From assembly GCA_946408355.1 (NCBI GenBank), contig CAMJRX010000001.1, forward strand, positions 1 through 64,000: DNA of 64,000 nucleotides. Direction: 5' to 3'. This document shows positions 48,969 through 58,257 of this stretch, piece by piece; within the stretch, counting starts at the first letter, position 1; every line of letters starts with the position of its first letter. The notes beneath the pieces were generated by a model, which saw only the letters and a list, made by a program, of their open reading frames with translations, did not search any database and had not been told where the DNA came from. The DNA comes from an uncultured Selenomonadales bacterium (lineage in GTDB: Bacteria; Bacillota; Negativicutes; Selenomonadales; Selenomonadaceae). The position numbers and the translations under genes were made by a program.

Positions 48969-50454
48969 GGTTAATTTCTTAAGCGAAACTAATTTAGCAC
49001 AAAGCGGGCGTTGGGTCAATTTTTTCTCGACAAAAATAGCGAATGAATTCTTGACTTTCCGCTCTAACTTAAGAAAGATTATGATAATCTCGACATTCGG
49101 CGGACTTTTATTCGGTTACGATACCGGTGTTGTCAACGGCGCGTTGCCCTTTATGGCGGCTCCCGACCAACTTAACCTTAATCCTCTGGAAGAAGGCATG
49201 GTTGTCAGTGCGTTGCTCGTCGGTGCGACAATCGGTTCAATCGGCGGCGGCAAGCTCGCTGATATTAAAGGGCGCAGAACAAATATCTCAATGCTCTCGG
49301 TAATTTTCTTTGTCGCGACGCTTGGTTGCGCACTGGCTCCCACTTTTGAAATAATGCTTGTATCTCGTTTTGCGCTTGGTTTGGCTGTTGGCGGTGCGTC
49401 CGTTACAGTTCCTGCTTATCTTGCAGAAATTTCTCCCGCTGAAACTCGTGGACGCATGGTTACACAAAACGAATTAATGATTGTCAGCGGTCAATTTCTC
49501 GCGTTCGTCGTCAATGCGATAATCGCCGTTGCTATGGACGGTAGCAATCATGTTTGGCGGTACATGTTAGTTGTTGCCGCGTTGCCCGCCGTAATTTTAT
49601 TCTTTGGAATTCGTCTTTGTCCGGAAAGTCCGCGCTGGCTCGTATCTAAAGGTCGTCCCGATGATTCACTCGGCATTTTAAAGACAATTCGCGAAACCGA
49701 AGAAAAAGCTATCAAGGAATTGAAAGAAATTCAACATACATTTGAGACTGCCGCTAAAGAAAATGCCGCGGCGCTTAGCGAAATTAATGTTCCTTGGGTT
49801 CGCAGGATAATTTATATCGGTATCGGAATTGCCTGCTTTACACAATTAACCGGTGTCAACTCGATTATGTATTATGGCTCGCAAGTTTTGACGGAGGCGG
49901 GTTTCAGTCGTCAAGCGGCGATTATCGCCAATACGCTCAATGGTTTTGCCTCAGTCGTCGGTACATTAATCGGTATTCATTTAATGAAAACTATGCCGCG
50001 CAGAAAAATGTTGACGGTTGGTTTCTGCGGAACAACTGCATCGCTGTTGCTTATCGCAGTCACGGCTACGCTTTTTGAAGGGCTTGCATTCTTCCCGTAT
50101 CTTGTCCTGTGCTTAACTGTCAGTTTCCTGTTCTCCATGCAAACTTTCTTGAGACCGATTCTCTGGCTCAGCATTTCAGAAATTATCCCGCTTAGATTTA
50201 GAGGATTCGGCATGGGTTGTTGCGTTATCTTCTTGTGGATTACCAACTTTGTTATCGGGTTAGTCTTCCCGTCGTTGCTCGCTAATCTCGGTTTGCAAAT
50301 GACATTCATAATCTTTGCGGCAATCGGATTCATTTCAATTACGTTTACCCGCTTGTGCGTTCCTGAAACTATGGGCAAGACACTTGAGCAAATCGAACAC
50401 CAATTCCGCAACTACAATCGCAAAGAAATTCAATCCGTTGGACACAGCCTATAA
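48952..50454 (+). CDS. Sugar (inositol/xylose-type) MFS transporter; true start uncertain
   Basis: STFGGLLFGYDTGVVNGALPFM, GGKLADIKGRR, YLAEISPAETRGRMV, PESPRWLVSKGR. Confidence 0.92.
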   Translation: MAFRVLVNFLSETNLAQSGRWVNFFSTKIANEFLTFRSNLRKIMIISTFGGLLFGYDTGVVNGALPFMAAPDQLNLNPLEEGMVVSALLVGATIGSIGGGKLADIKGRRTNISMLSVIFFVATLGCALAPTFEIMLVSRFALGLAVGGASVTVPAYLAEISPAETRGRMVTQNELMIVSGQFLAFVVNAIIAVAMDGSNHVWRYMLVVAALPAVILFFGIRLCPESPRWLVSKGRPDDSLGILKTIRETEEKAIKELKEIQHTFETAAKENAAALSEINVPWVRRIIYIGIGIACFTQLTGVNSIMYYGSQVLTEAGFSRQAAIIANTLNGFASVVGTLIGIHLMKTMPRRKMLTVGFCGTTASLLLIAVTATLFEGLAFFPYLVLCLTVSFLFSMQTFLRPILWLSISEIIPLRFRGFGMGCCVIFLWITNFVIGLVFPSLLANLGLQMTFIIFAAIGFISITFTRLCVPETMGKTLEQIEHQFRNYNRKEIQSVGHSL

Positions 50455-50472
50455 CCTCTTACATAAAATTTT

Positions 50473-50503
50473 ATCCCCGTGAGAAATTTCGCGGGGATTT
50501 TTT
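50473..50503 (+). terminator. Intrinsic terminator after the MFS gene
   Basis: ATCCCCGTGAGAAATTTCGCGGGGATTTTTT. Confidence 0.85.
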
Positions 50504-50578
50504 ATAGCTAAATATCGGCAGGAAAATCGCGGCGGCAATAGAATAATTCTTGCGAAAAAATTTTACGGAGGTTTAAAC

Positions 50579-52666
50579 ATGAAAGATTATAAAAGCGAAA
50601 GTATCAGAAATGTAGCGTTCTGCGGTCATGGCCGCTCAGGCAAAACCAGTTTGCTTGAAGCGGCACTTTTCGACAGCGGTGCGACCACTCGTCTCGGCAA
50701 CGTCGATCAAGGTACCGGCGTCCTCGATTTTGAACCGGAAGAAACTAAGCGTAAGATGTCAATCAGTGCGTCGCTTGCGGCTCTTGAGTGGAAGAATTTT
50801 AAAATCAACGCTATTGACGTTCCCGGTTTCCCCGATTTTGTCGCGGAAATGCACGGAGCTTTGGCGGCGGCAGATTCGGCGGTTATCGTCGTTAGTGCCA
50901 GCGCGGGTGTCGAAGTTGAGACCGAAAAGGCTTGGAGCCTCGCCGAAAAGCTCAACTTGCCGCGTGCGTTCTTCGTTACCAAAATGGATCGTGAACACGC
51001 CGATTTTGAGAAAGTTCTTGCTGACCTTAAAAATAAATTCGGCAATAGTGTCGTGCCCGTTCAAGTTCCCGTCGGCAAAGAGGATAGCTTTAAGGGAGTC
51101 GTCGATTTGATTAAGGCGTTCAGCAAAGTTAACAATAACGACGAGGCGATTGACGCGGCGGCAGTTGCTGACGAAGTGGAAGATAAACGCTTGGAAATGC
51201 TCGACATTGTCGCCGAATTCAACGATGACTTAATGGAAAAATATCTTGAGGGCGACGTTGAGGACTTGGACGAAAAAGAAATTTCCGAAGCTTTAGCGCA
51301 AGGCATTCGCGAGGCTAAAGTTTTCCCCGTGTTTGTTGGCTCTGCGCTTAAAAATATCGGCGTAAAAAAATTCCTCAACAGCATTGTCGAATTCTTCCCT
51401 GCGCCTGATTCCAAAGACTACAGCGGCATTAATCCTAAAACTGATGAACTTGTCGAGCGCAAAGTTTCCGAGCCGTTCAGCGGACAAATTTTTAAAACTA
51501 TGGTTGACCCGTTCGTCGGGCGTATGTCTTATGTGCGCGTGATTAGTGGCGACATGAAGGGCGACGCGACTTATCAACTTATCGGCGCGGAAAATGAAGG
51601 TCAAGAACGTTTGAGCGGATTGTTCACCATGCAAGGCAAGAAACAAATTCCCGTTGACGTGGCGCACGCGGGCGATATTGTCGTAACTAGCAAACTTGCC
51701 AACGCGAAAACCGGCGACACTCTCTGCGATAAAGCCGCCCCGATTAAATACGAACGCATTCAATATCCCGAACCGATGCTTGCTATGGCTGTTACCTCCG
51801 AGAAAAAAGGCGAGGAAGATAAAGTTTTCGGCGCGATTACCCGTCAACAAGACGAAGACCCGACAATTTGGCTCGAAAAGAAAGCTGAAACTAAACAAAC
51901 TATTCTGCGCGGTATCGGTGAAGTTCACCTCGATATTTTAAGCGATAAAATCCAGCGCAAGTTCGGCGTCAAAATGGTTTTGGGCGAACCGCGTGTTGCT
52001 TACCGTGAAACTATTCGCAAACAAGTTGAAGTTCAAGGCAAGCATAAGAAACAATCCGGCGGGCACGGGCAATACGGCGATGTTTGGCTTAGAATTGGTC
52101 CGAACAAAGAAGCCAATACCGAAGTTAACAACGGAAATGTCTGGTCTGAAAGCATTTTCGGCGGCAGTGTTCCGCGTCAATATTTCCCAGCCGTAGAGAA
52201 GGGCACGCAAGAAACTTTAGCTGACGGCGTTATTGCGGGCTATCCCGTCGTTAATGTTAGTGTCAACCTTTTTGACGGTTCTTATCACGCTGTCGACTCC
52301 AGCGAGGCGGCGTTCAAAATGGCAACGTCGATTGCGATTAAGAAAGGTATTCTCTCTGCTGATCCGATTTTACTTGAGCCGTTTGACGAGATAACCGTTC
52401 TTACGCCCGAAAATTACATGGGCGATATTATCGGCAAGCTCAATTCAAAGCGCGGCAGTATTTTGGGCATGAATCCTGTTGGCAATGGCATGACTGAAGT
52501 TAAAGCGTTTATTCCGGAAAGTGAACTTTATAAGTATGCAACCGACCTCCGCTCACAAACTCAAGGGCGCGCTTCTTATTCGTTAAAGTTTGCGGATTAT
52601 AGACCTATGCCCGATAAACTCGCCGAAAAGATTATCGAAGAGCACAAAGCCGCTCAAGAGAAGTGA
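50579..52666 (+). CDS. Elongation factor G-like translational GTPase (EF-G paralog)
   Basis: NVAFCGHGRSGKTSLLEAALFDSGATTRLG, DVPGFPDF, TKMD; C-terminal EF-G domains IV/V. Confidence 0.9.
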   Translation: MKDYKSESIRNVAFCGHGRSGKTSLLEAALFDSGATTRLGNVDQGTGVLDFEPEETKRKMSISASLAALEWKNFKINAIDVPGFPDFVAEMHGALAAADSAVIVVSASAGVEVETEKAWSLAEKLNLPRAFFVTKMDREHADFEKVLADLKNKFGNSVVPVQVPVGKEDSFKGVVDLIKAFSKVNNNDEAIDAAAVADEVEDKRLEMLDIVAEFNDDLMEKYLEGDVEDLDEKEISEALAQGIREAKVFPVFVGSALKNIGVKKFLNSIVEFFPAPDSKDYSGINPKTDELVERKVSEPFSGQIFKTMVDPFVGRMSYVRVISGDMKGDATYQLIGAENEGQERLSGLFTMQGKKQIPVDVAHAGDIVVTSKLANAKTGDTLCDKAAPIKYERIQYPEPMLAMAVTSEKKGEEDKVFGAITRQQDEDPTIWLEKKAETKQTILRGIGEVHLDILSDKIQRKFGVKMVLGEPRVAYRETIRKQVEVQGKHKKQSGGHGQYGDVWLRIGPNKEANTEVNNGNVWSESIFGGSVPRQYFPAVEKGTQETLADGVIAGYPVVNVSVNLFDGSYHAVDSSEAAFKMATSIAIKKGILSADPILLEPFDEITVLTPENYMGDIIGKLNSKRGSILGMNPVGNGMTEVKAFIPESELYKYATDLRSQTQGRASYSLKFADYRPMPDKLAEKIIEEHKAAQEK

Positions 52667-53271
52667 TTAGAAAAAAATTTTTTACGGGCTTTGCGCAAAT
52701 CATTGCTGAAACGTTCTTCTTCGCTGAAAATGCAACCGCAATAATTTTGCCGATAAAGTCCCAACTCTAAACTTAAATCTATGCCTTCCTGCCAACCTGC
52801 GCGGAAGTCTTCATAAAAAAATTTAACGCCGAACTTTTTAGCAAAGTGCTCGGCGATTTTTTTTATCAACTCGTGATTTTGATGACGACTGTATAAAAGC
52901 GTCGACGTAAAGATTTCAAAATTATTTTCTGCCGCAAATCGCGCCGTCTCACTCAATCGCCACGAATAACAAATTCCGCAACGCTTATGAAAGCCGTCGC
53001 CAAATTGAATTGTATCCTGCTCATCAACGACGCCCAAAACTTTTGACAGATACTCGCGCAAGCCATAATGATTGTAAGCGAAAAATTTTATTCCGACCTT
53101 TTCGGCAAATTCCCGCGCAGTTCTAAGACGTTGCCTCCATTCTTGATACGGGTGAATATTCGGATTAAAAAAATAGCCGACCGGCTCAAAATTTTCCTCG
53201 CGTAATTTTTTAGTCGGATAACATGAACACGGTCCGCAACACATGTGCAACAAAATTTTTTCCATAAACAA
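52654..53271 (-). CDS. queH: Epoxyqueuosine reductase QueH (DUF208)
   Basis: KILLHMCCGPCSCYPTKKLREENFEPVGYFFNPNIHPYQEWRQRLRTA; FYEDFRAGWQEGIDLSLELGLYRQNYCGCIFS. Confidence 0.93.
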   Translation of the reverse strand: MFMEKILLHMCCGPCSCYPTKKLREENFEPVGYFFNPNIHPYQEWRQRLRTAREFAEKVGIKFFAYNHYGLREYLSKVLGVVDEQDTIQFGDGFHKRCGICYSWRLSETARFAAENNFEIFTSTLLYSRHQNHELIKKIAEHFAKKFGVKFFYEDFRAGWQEGIDLSLELGLYRQNYCGCIFSEEERFSNDLRKARKKFFSNHFS

Positions 53272-53325
53272 CCTCCAACTAATTTTTAAACTAAATCATA
53301 AGCAAGTGATTCGTTGTGCTTTGTA

Positions 53326-54174
53326 TCATAATAATTTCCTGCGTTGCTCAACGTAGAGGGCACGAACGCTTATATCGACTGCGTGAACAATCATTCCCGT
53401 TGTAAATTCGACCGCGTCGCGAACATGACTTTGCGTCTGGCGAATCAGCGTAGGAATATGGTTACCGTAGCTCAAGACGACTTCGCAGGAAATTGTTAAG
53501 CCTCTGTCTTCGTTATCCTTAAAGACGTGCTTGACGGTGACATTTTTCAAGCTCTTAACGAATTCGCGAGCCTTGATAATTTTCTCGGCGATAACTTGAA
53601 TAACTTTGTCGTCGATGATTAATTTTCCGTAGTAGCTGAAAACGGGACGCACGATTGATTTTTCGCCAAGCTTGCGACGACGGACGGAAGATTGTTTAAA
53701 AATAGATTGCAACGGATTGACTAAAAAGCCCGAAAAGTGCGGCTTGAGTTCAATCGTCGGAACGGGGATAATGTGCTTGCCTTCCTTTAATCTGTGGAAT
53801 TGCGCCGTTTCAATTTCCGAACGCGACGCAATGTCTTCAATCCTAACGATTAGTTGAATCGACGGGAGGTTGAGAGTTTTGGCGATTTTTTGCACCATAT
53901 TTTCCGACGTGCCAATAACTAAAATTCTATGCGGCTGAATCTCTTGGATTGCCTCGCGAACGTCGTCAGCATGTCCAGGTAAAACGAAAATCGCCCGCCT
54001 TACCGCCATAATTTTACTTTTCTCCGTTTTAGCCGATTCGCCCGCGACAATGTGCCCGTCCTTAATTAAAATTCCGTCGTCAATAATTGCGTCGGCATTG
54101 TGTTCGCGGGCAACTTGTAAAGCGCGATGACTTTTGCCCGTACCGCTCGGTCCAACAAGTGCAATCACGTCCAT
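53326..54174 (-). CDS. P-loop NTPase with C-terminal Asp23/Gls24-like domain
   Basis: MDVIALVGPSGTGKSHRALQVA Walker A; C-terminal region with VIAEKIIKAREFVKSLKNVTVKHVF...VVLSYGNHIPTLIRQTQSHVRDAVEFTTGMIVHAVDISVRAL. Confidence 0.8.
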   Translation of the reverse strand: MDVIALVGPSGTGKSHRALQVAREHNADAIIDDGILIKDGHIVAGESAKTEKSKIMAVRRAIFVLPGHADDVREAIQEIQPHRILVIGTSENMVQKIAKTLNLPSIQLIVRIEDIASRSEIETAQFHRLKEGKHIIPVPTIELKPHFSGFLVNPLQSIFKQSSVRRRKLGEKSIVRPVFSYYGKLIIDDKVIQVIAEKIIKAREFVKSLKNVTVKHVFKDNEDRGLTISCEVVLSYGNHIPTLIRQTQSHVRDAVEFTTGMIVHAVDISVRALYVEQRRKLL

Positions 54175-54306
54175 TTTAAATCCTCCCCTCGCGAAATATT
54201 TTGCCATAAAATTATGATAAAATCAATGCAAAGTTGCGCCCTTGACGGGTTGATTGACGGCAAATATAATTTGATAAAGTTTACTTAGCAAGGATGAGGT
54301 ATTGAC

Positions 54307-54651
54307 ATGGAAGAAAGAACCGCTCCGACAAACGTAGCTCCTCAACGAAAAGCAGTTGCGCTTAAATACGAGGCAGAACGCGACCTTGCGCCGAAAGTCA
54401 TTGCAAAGGGGCGCGGGCATGTCGCCGAACACATCTTGGAGACCGCGCAGAAAAACGCCGTGCCCGTCTATCAAGATAAAACGCTCGTCAATATGCTTAT
54501 GGCTTTGGAGATTGACCGCGAAATTCCGCCCGAACTTTATAAGGCTATCGCTGAGGTTATGGCTTACGTTTATAAAATGGACAAATCGCACGGACAAGCC
54601 GCTGAAGCTCGTCGCCTCGCTGCTCAACGCCGCCGCAATAGTTTGTTCTAA
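54307..54651 (+). CDS. FlhB-like C-terminal-domain protein (EscU/YscU/FlhB family fragment, FlhX-like)
   Basis: PQRKAVALKYEAERDLAPKVIAKGRGHVAEHILETAQKNAVPVYQDKTLVNMLMALEIDREIPPELYKAIAEVMAYVY. Confidence 0.88.
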   Translation: MEERTAPTNVAPQRKAVALKYEAERDLAPKVIAKGRGHVAEHILETAQKNAVPVYQDKTLVNMLMALEIDREIPPELYKAIAEVMAYVYKMDKSHGQAAEARRLAAQRRRNSLF

Positions 54652-54658
54652 AAAAATT

Positions 54659-54685
54659 TAAGTCAACGCCGTTAACTGCCGATAT
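54659..54685 (+). promoter_or_regulatory. Candidate sigma-28 (FliA/SigD) flagellar promoter for flgE
   Basis: TAAG-15 nt-GCCGATAT, close to consensus TAAA-N15-GCCGATAA. Confidence 0.7.
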
Positions 54686-54811
54686 AGTTAGCGAAGTTAG
54701 GCAAAAGCTTAACAGAAACTTGAAAATATCGGGTCAGACAGTTAGGAAATTTTGTAGACAAGGAACAGTCGAAGTAATCTGACCGCCAATTAAAAAGGAG
54801 AAGTGATTAAA

Positions 54812-56503
54812 ATGATGCGTTCCCTGTTCTCCGGAGTTTCCGGTTTAAAAGTTCATCAGACGCGCATGGACGTTATCGGCAACAACATAGCCAACATTAA
54901 TACAATCGGCTTTAAATCCAGCCGTACAACTTTTTCCGATATGCTCTCACAAATCCAGAGTAGTGCTGCTGCTCCGACGGACAATCTCGGCGGTGTCAAC
55001 GCAAAACAAATCGGTCTCGGCGTTAATGTTGAGAGTATTGATATTATCTTTACTGATTCTTCGCCGCAACAGACCGGTAAAAATACAGACCTCGCGCTTT
55101 CAGGCAACGGACTTTTCGTTCTGCGCGACGGTGCTCAATCTTTTTACACCCGTAACGGCGCATTTGCATTCGATGAGGCAGGTTATTATGTTCTGCCTGG
55201 TAGTGGTCTTCGCGTGCAAGGTTGGAATGCAGGTGATGACGGCGCAATAAACACTAACGGCACAGCAACTGATATTATTGTTCCCGTCGGCAAAACTATG
55301 GAAGCAACTGCCACAACTGCGATTGACTACAGCGGCAACCTCAACAAAGAGGAACTTGCGATTGAGAGTATTAGTTATGTTACTGCATCAGGCATTGCGG
55401 CTGCAGACGTAGTTGAAGGTTCTGCTGGCACCACTGCCAAAGTTGTAACGGGAACTGCAAACGACCCCACAAGTGTTAACGTCGACGGTGTAAATGTCAT
55501 TGCCGCAACCCTTACCTTGAGAGACGGCACAACAAGACACGTCACCAGCGGCTATTACGAAGTCGGCAATACCATTCCGATTACGACGCTCGCTACAGTT
55601 TATGATTCGCTCGGCGGCAGACATGAAGTCACCGTTCTCATTGATAAAGATTCCACAACCGCAGACCCCGACGCCAATGAAGAGGCACTAGAAACAGGCA
55701 AAATTTGTGATGCCAATGGAGATCCAGTTGACGGTGCAACTTTTGTAAGCATTGATACAACAACTGGAGCTGTTACTTATACCGACGCAAACGGAACACA
55801 ACATACTGATGGTACAATGGTTTATGATAATCGTTGGAGAGCATATCTCGCACCTGGAGTCGGAGAGCTCGGTCCTAAAAGTGACAATTTCAGCAATGTG
55901 ATTAACTCTACTGAATCCGACGGCTCCACAATGACGGCTACTATGAACAGCGGCACAGAATTTTCTTACCTCTACTTTGACACCAACGGGAAATTCGTCA
56001 CTAACGGCAGAGCTCAAGACGCGGAAATTACTTTCACCTATGGTAACGGCAACGGCGCGGGCGATAACACGGGCATTGTCAGTTTTGTCGGCTTGACGCA
56101 ATACGCTAACTCGACAACTTCTTTCCCGATAACCAACGGCAACACGGCGGGCATTCTCCAAAGTCTCGCCATTGACGGAAACGGCGTTATCAGCGGCACT
56201 TACACCAACGGCTTAGTTCGTTCCGAAGCTCAAATTGCTGTTGCGCAATTCAACAACTCCAGCGGCTTAACTAAAGTCGGCACAACGATTTATACGGAAT
56301 CTAACAACTCCGGCGCGGCTAACATTAAGACTATTGCGGACTTCGGCTTGAATGTCGTTTCTTCCGCCCTCGAAATGTCTAACGTCGACCTCGCAACCGA
56401 ATTTTCCGATATGATTATTACGCAACGCGGTTTCCAAGCCAATTCAAAGATGACGACCGTCTCCGATGAAATGCTTGAAACTCTCGTTAACATGAAGAGA
56501 TAA
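54812..56503 (+). CDS. flgE: Flagellar hook protein FlgE
   Basis: MMRSLFSGVSGLKVHQTRMDVIGNNIANINTIGFKSSRTTFSDML; C-terminal EMSNVDLATEFSDMIITQRGFQANSKMTTVSDEMLETLVNMKR; AGGAG RBS. Confidence 0.95.
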   Translation: MMRSLFSGVSGLKVHQTRMDVIGNNIANINTIGFKSSRTTFSDMLSQIQSSAAAPTDNLGGVNAKQIGLGVNVESIDIIFTDSSPQQTGKNTDLALSGNGLFVLRDGAQSFYTRNGAFAFDEAGYYVLPGSGLRVQGWNAGDDGAINTNGTATDIIVPVGKTMEATATTAIDYSGNLNKEELAIESISYVTASGIAAADVVEGSAGTTAKVVTGTANDPTSVNVDGVNVIAATLTLRDGTTRHVTSGYYEVGNTIPITTLATVYDSLGGRHEVTVLIDKDSTTADPDANEEALETGKICDANGDPVDGATFVSIDTTTGAVTYTDANGTQHTDGTMVYDNRWRAYLAPGVGELGPKSDNFSNVINSTESDGSTMTATMNSGTEFSYLYFDTNGKFVTNGRAQDAEITFTYGNGNGAGDNTGIVSFVGLTQYANSTTSFPITNGNTAGILQSLAIDGNGVISGTYTNGLVRSEAQIAVAQFNNSSGLTKVGTTIYTESNNSGAANIKTIADFGLNVVSSALEMSNVDLATEFSDMIITQRGFQANSKMTTVSDEMLETLVNMKR

Positions 56504-56523
56504 TTTAACAACTTGAAATAAAA

Positions 56524-56558
56524 AAGGCGCGGCTCGCAAATGGGTCGCGTCTTTTGTT
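56524..56558. terminator. Hairpin terminator between convergent genes
   Basis: GGCGCGGCTCGCAAATGGGTCGCGTCTTTTG. Confidence 0.6.
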
Positions 56559-56570
56559 TTGCGTATAGTT

Positions 56571-56987
56571 TTAACGTTGCTTGTGCTCTTCAATCGCACG
56601 TTCAAGCAAAACTTTTAATTCGTCGGTGTCAATTTCGGCTGTGACAAAAGCTTTAACAGTAATTCCGGCGTCGTCAGGTTTCATAGAAAATTTAGTATCA
56701 GTTACGTGCAAAATTCCCGCGCCTATAGCTATAATTTCGTCTTTTTCAAGGACATTAGTATTTACTTCTGTTTGCGAATCTATATACACGCAAACTTTTT
56801 CGATAATGTTGCGTTGCGCGTCGAGTTCCGCCTTACTTTTAGCAAAATCAATAGTTTCGTCAGTCATGAAGTATTGACCAGAGCCGGAATAAGTTTGAAT
56901 TTCGGCGTGCGCGGTTGCAGTAATTAACATTGCGCCGATAATCAACGACAGAAAGATTTTCCTAACAAACATAGTAAATCCCTCCAA
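56571..56987 (-). CDS. Secreted LPP20-like domain protein
   Basis: Signal peptide; AEIQTYSGSGQYFMTDETIDFAKSKAELDAQRNIIEKVCVYIDSQTEV... matches the N-domain of 62670-63851. Confidence 0.7.
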   Translation of the reverse strand: MEGFTMFVRKIFLSLIIGAMLITATAHAEIQTYSGSGQYFMTDETIDFAKSKAELDAQRNIIEKVCVYIDSQTEVNTNVLEKDEIIAIGAGILHVTDTKFSMKPDDAGITVKAFVTAEIDTDELKVLLERAIEEHKQR

Positions 56988-56992
56988 AACTT

Positions 56993-57619
56993 TTAAAGCA
57001 GAATATTTACTATCCCTTGAAAAATCCCAAATATAAATCTCTGAAGCGGCACGAAAACATAATCCAAAATAGGCGTTGCGATAATTAAAATCAGAAAAAC
57101 AAAACTGTAGCGTTCTAATTGCTCATAAGCCCGCGCCATTTCGTAGGGTAAAATATTTCGTAAAATGTGCGAACCGTCGAGCGGCGGAATCGGCAACATG
57201 TTAAATATCGCAAAGTTAATGTTGTAAATAATTATCAGCTTGAAAACGACGAGTAGCCCTTCTGAAAACGGAATATGGAATTTTACCATTAAGACGAGCA
57301 TAATCGTAAAAACAAACGCCGTAACTAAATTCGACGCGGGACCGGCAAGCGAAACTAAAATATCATCGCGGCGCGGATTAGAAAAATTCATCGGGTTAAT
57401 TTGGACGGGCTTAGCCCAACCGAAATGGACGATAAAAAGCATTAAAAGACCAATCGGGTCGACGTGAGCAACGGGATTGAGCGTTAAACGCCCTTGAAGT
57501 TGCGGAGTATAATCGCCGAGCGCGTAGGCAACGCGAGCGTGTGAATATTCGTGAACAACCATTGCAATGATAATAGCGGGAATTCCGGCAATCAGAATGC
57601 CAATATCATCAAACATCAA
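56993..57619 (-). CDS. Site-2 protease family (M50) membrane metalloprotease
   Basis: AMVVHEYSHARVAYALGD (HExxH) and NMLPIPPLDGSHILRNIL. Confidence 0.93.
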   Translation of the reverse strand: MMFDDIGILIAGIPAIIIAMVVHEYSHARVAYALGDYTPQLQGRLTLNPVAHVDPIGLLMLFIVHFGWAKPVQINPMNFSNPRRDDILVSLAGPASNLVTAFVFTIMLVLMVKFHIPFSEGLLVVFKLIIIYNINFAIFNMLPIPPLDGSHILRNILPYEMARAYEQLERYSFVFLILIIATPILDYVFVPLQRFIFGIFQGIVNILL

Positions 57620-57630
57620 AGCACCTCCAA

Positions 57631-58206
57631 TTATTTCTTGAGAAAAACTTGCTTAGCCAAAAGTAAAATCGAAACGGCTGATTTTGCGTCGTAAATTTTT
57701 CCCGACTCAACCATTTGCAAGGCGGCAGTCAGCGGAACTTTTACAACGTTAATAAATTCGTCGGAATCGGGGTGAATTTTGCCGGGCGTCAAGTCGCTTG
57801 CCGCGTAAAGATGAATATATTCGTTCGTAAAGCCAACAGTCGTGGCAATCGTCGTGAGTTTCCAAATTTTGCCCGCCGTATAGCCCGTTTCCTCTGAAAG
57901 TTCACGTTTAGCACATTCAATCGGATCCTCGCCAGTTTTATCGAGTTTGCCGGCTGGAACTTCCAACGTAACTTTGCCGACGGGATAGCGAAATTGTCGC
58001 ACAAGGATAATTTGATTGTCGGGCAGAAGAGGAATAATCGACGACGCGCCTGGGTGTTCAATCCACTCGCGAATTGCTTTATGACCGTTGGGAAGTTCGA
58101 CTTCGTCTTTGTTTACGTGGAGGAGAACGCCGTCAAAAACTCGTTCGCCGGAAATTTTTTTCTCGACTAAATTTTTATCTTCGTTATCAATCAACATTTT
58201 AATCAC
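57631..58206 (-). CDS. NUDIX hydrolase (ADP-ribose pyrophosphatase-type)
   Basis: PAGKLDKTGEDPIECAKRELSEETGYTAGK Nudix box. Confidence 0.94.
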   Translation of the reverse strand: MIKMLIDNEDKNLVEKKISGERVFDGVLLHVNKDEVELPNGHKAIREWIEHPGASSIIPLLPDNQIILVRQFRYPVGKVTLEVPAGKLDKTGEDPIECAKRELSEETGYTAGKIWKLTTIATTVGFTNEYIHLYAASDLTPGKIHPDSDEFINVVKVPLTAALQMVESGKIYDAKSAVSILLLAKQVFLKK

Positions 58207-58257
58207 TCCATGAAATTATTTGCTTGATTTTATGCGGGAATTCGGCGCAAGTCAACA

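Noticed and set aside
51293-51928. 211-aa minus-strand ORF opposite the EF-G-like gene
   Set aside because: Antisense shadow; no domain, no RBS.
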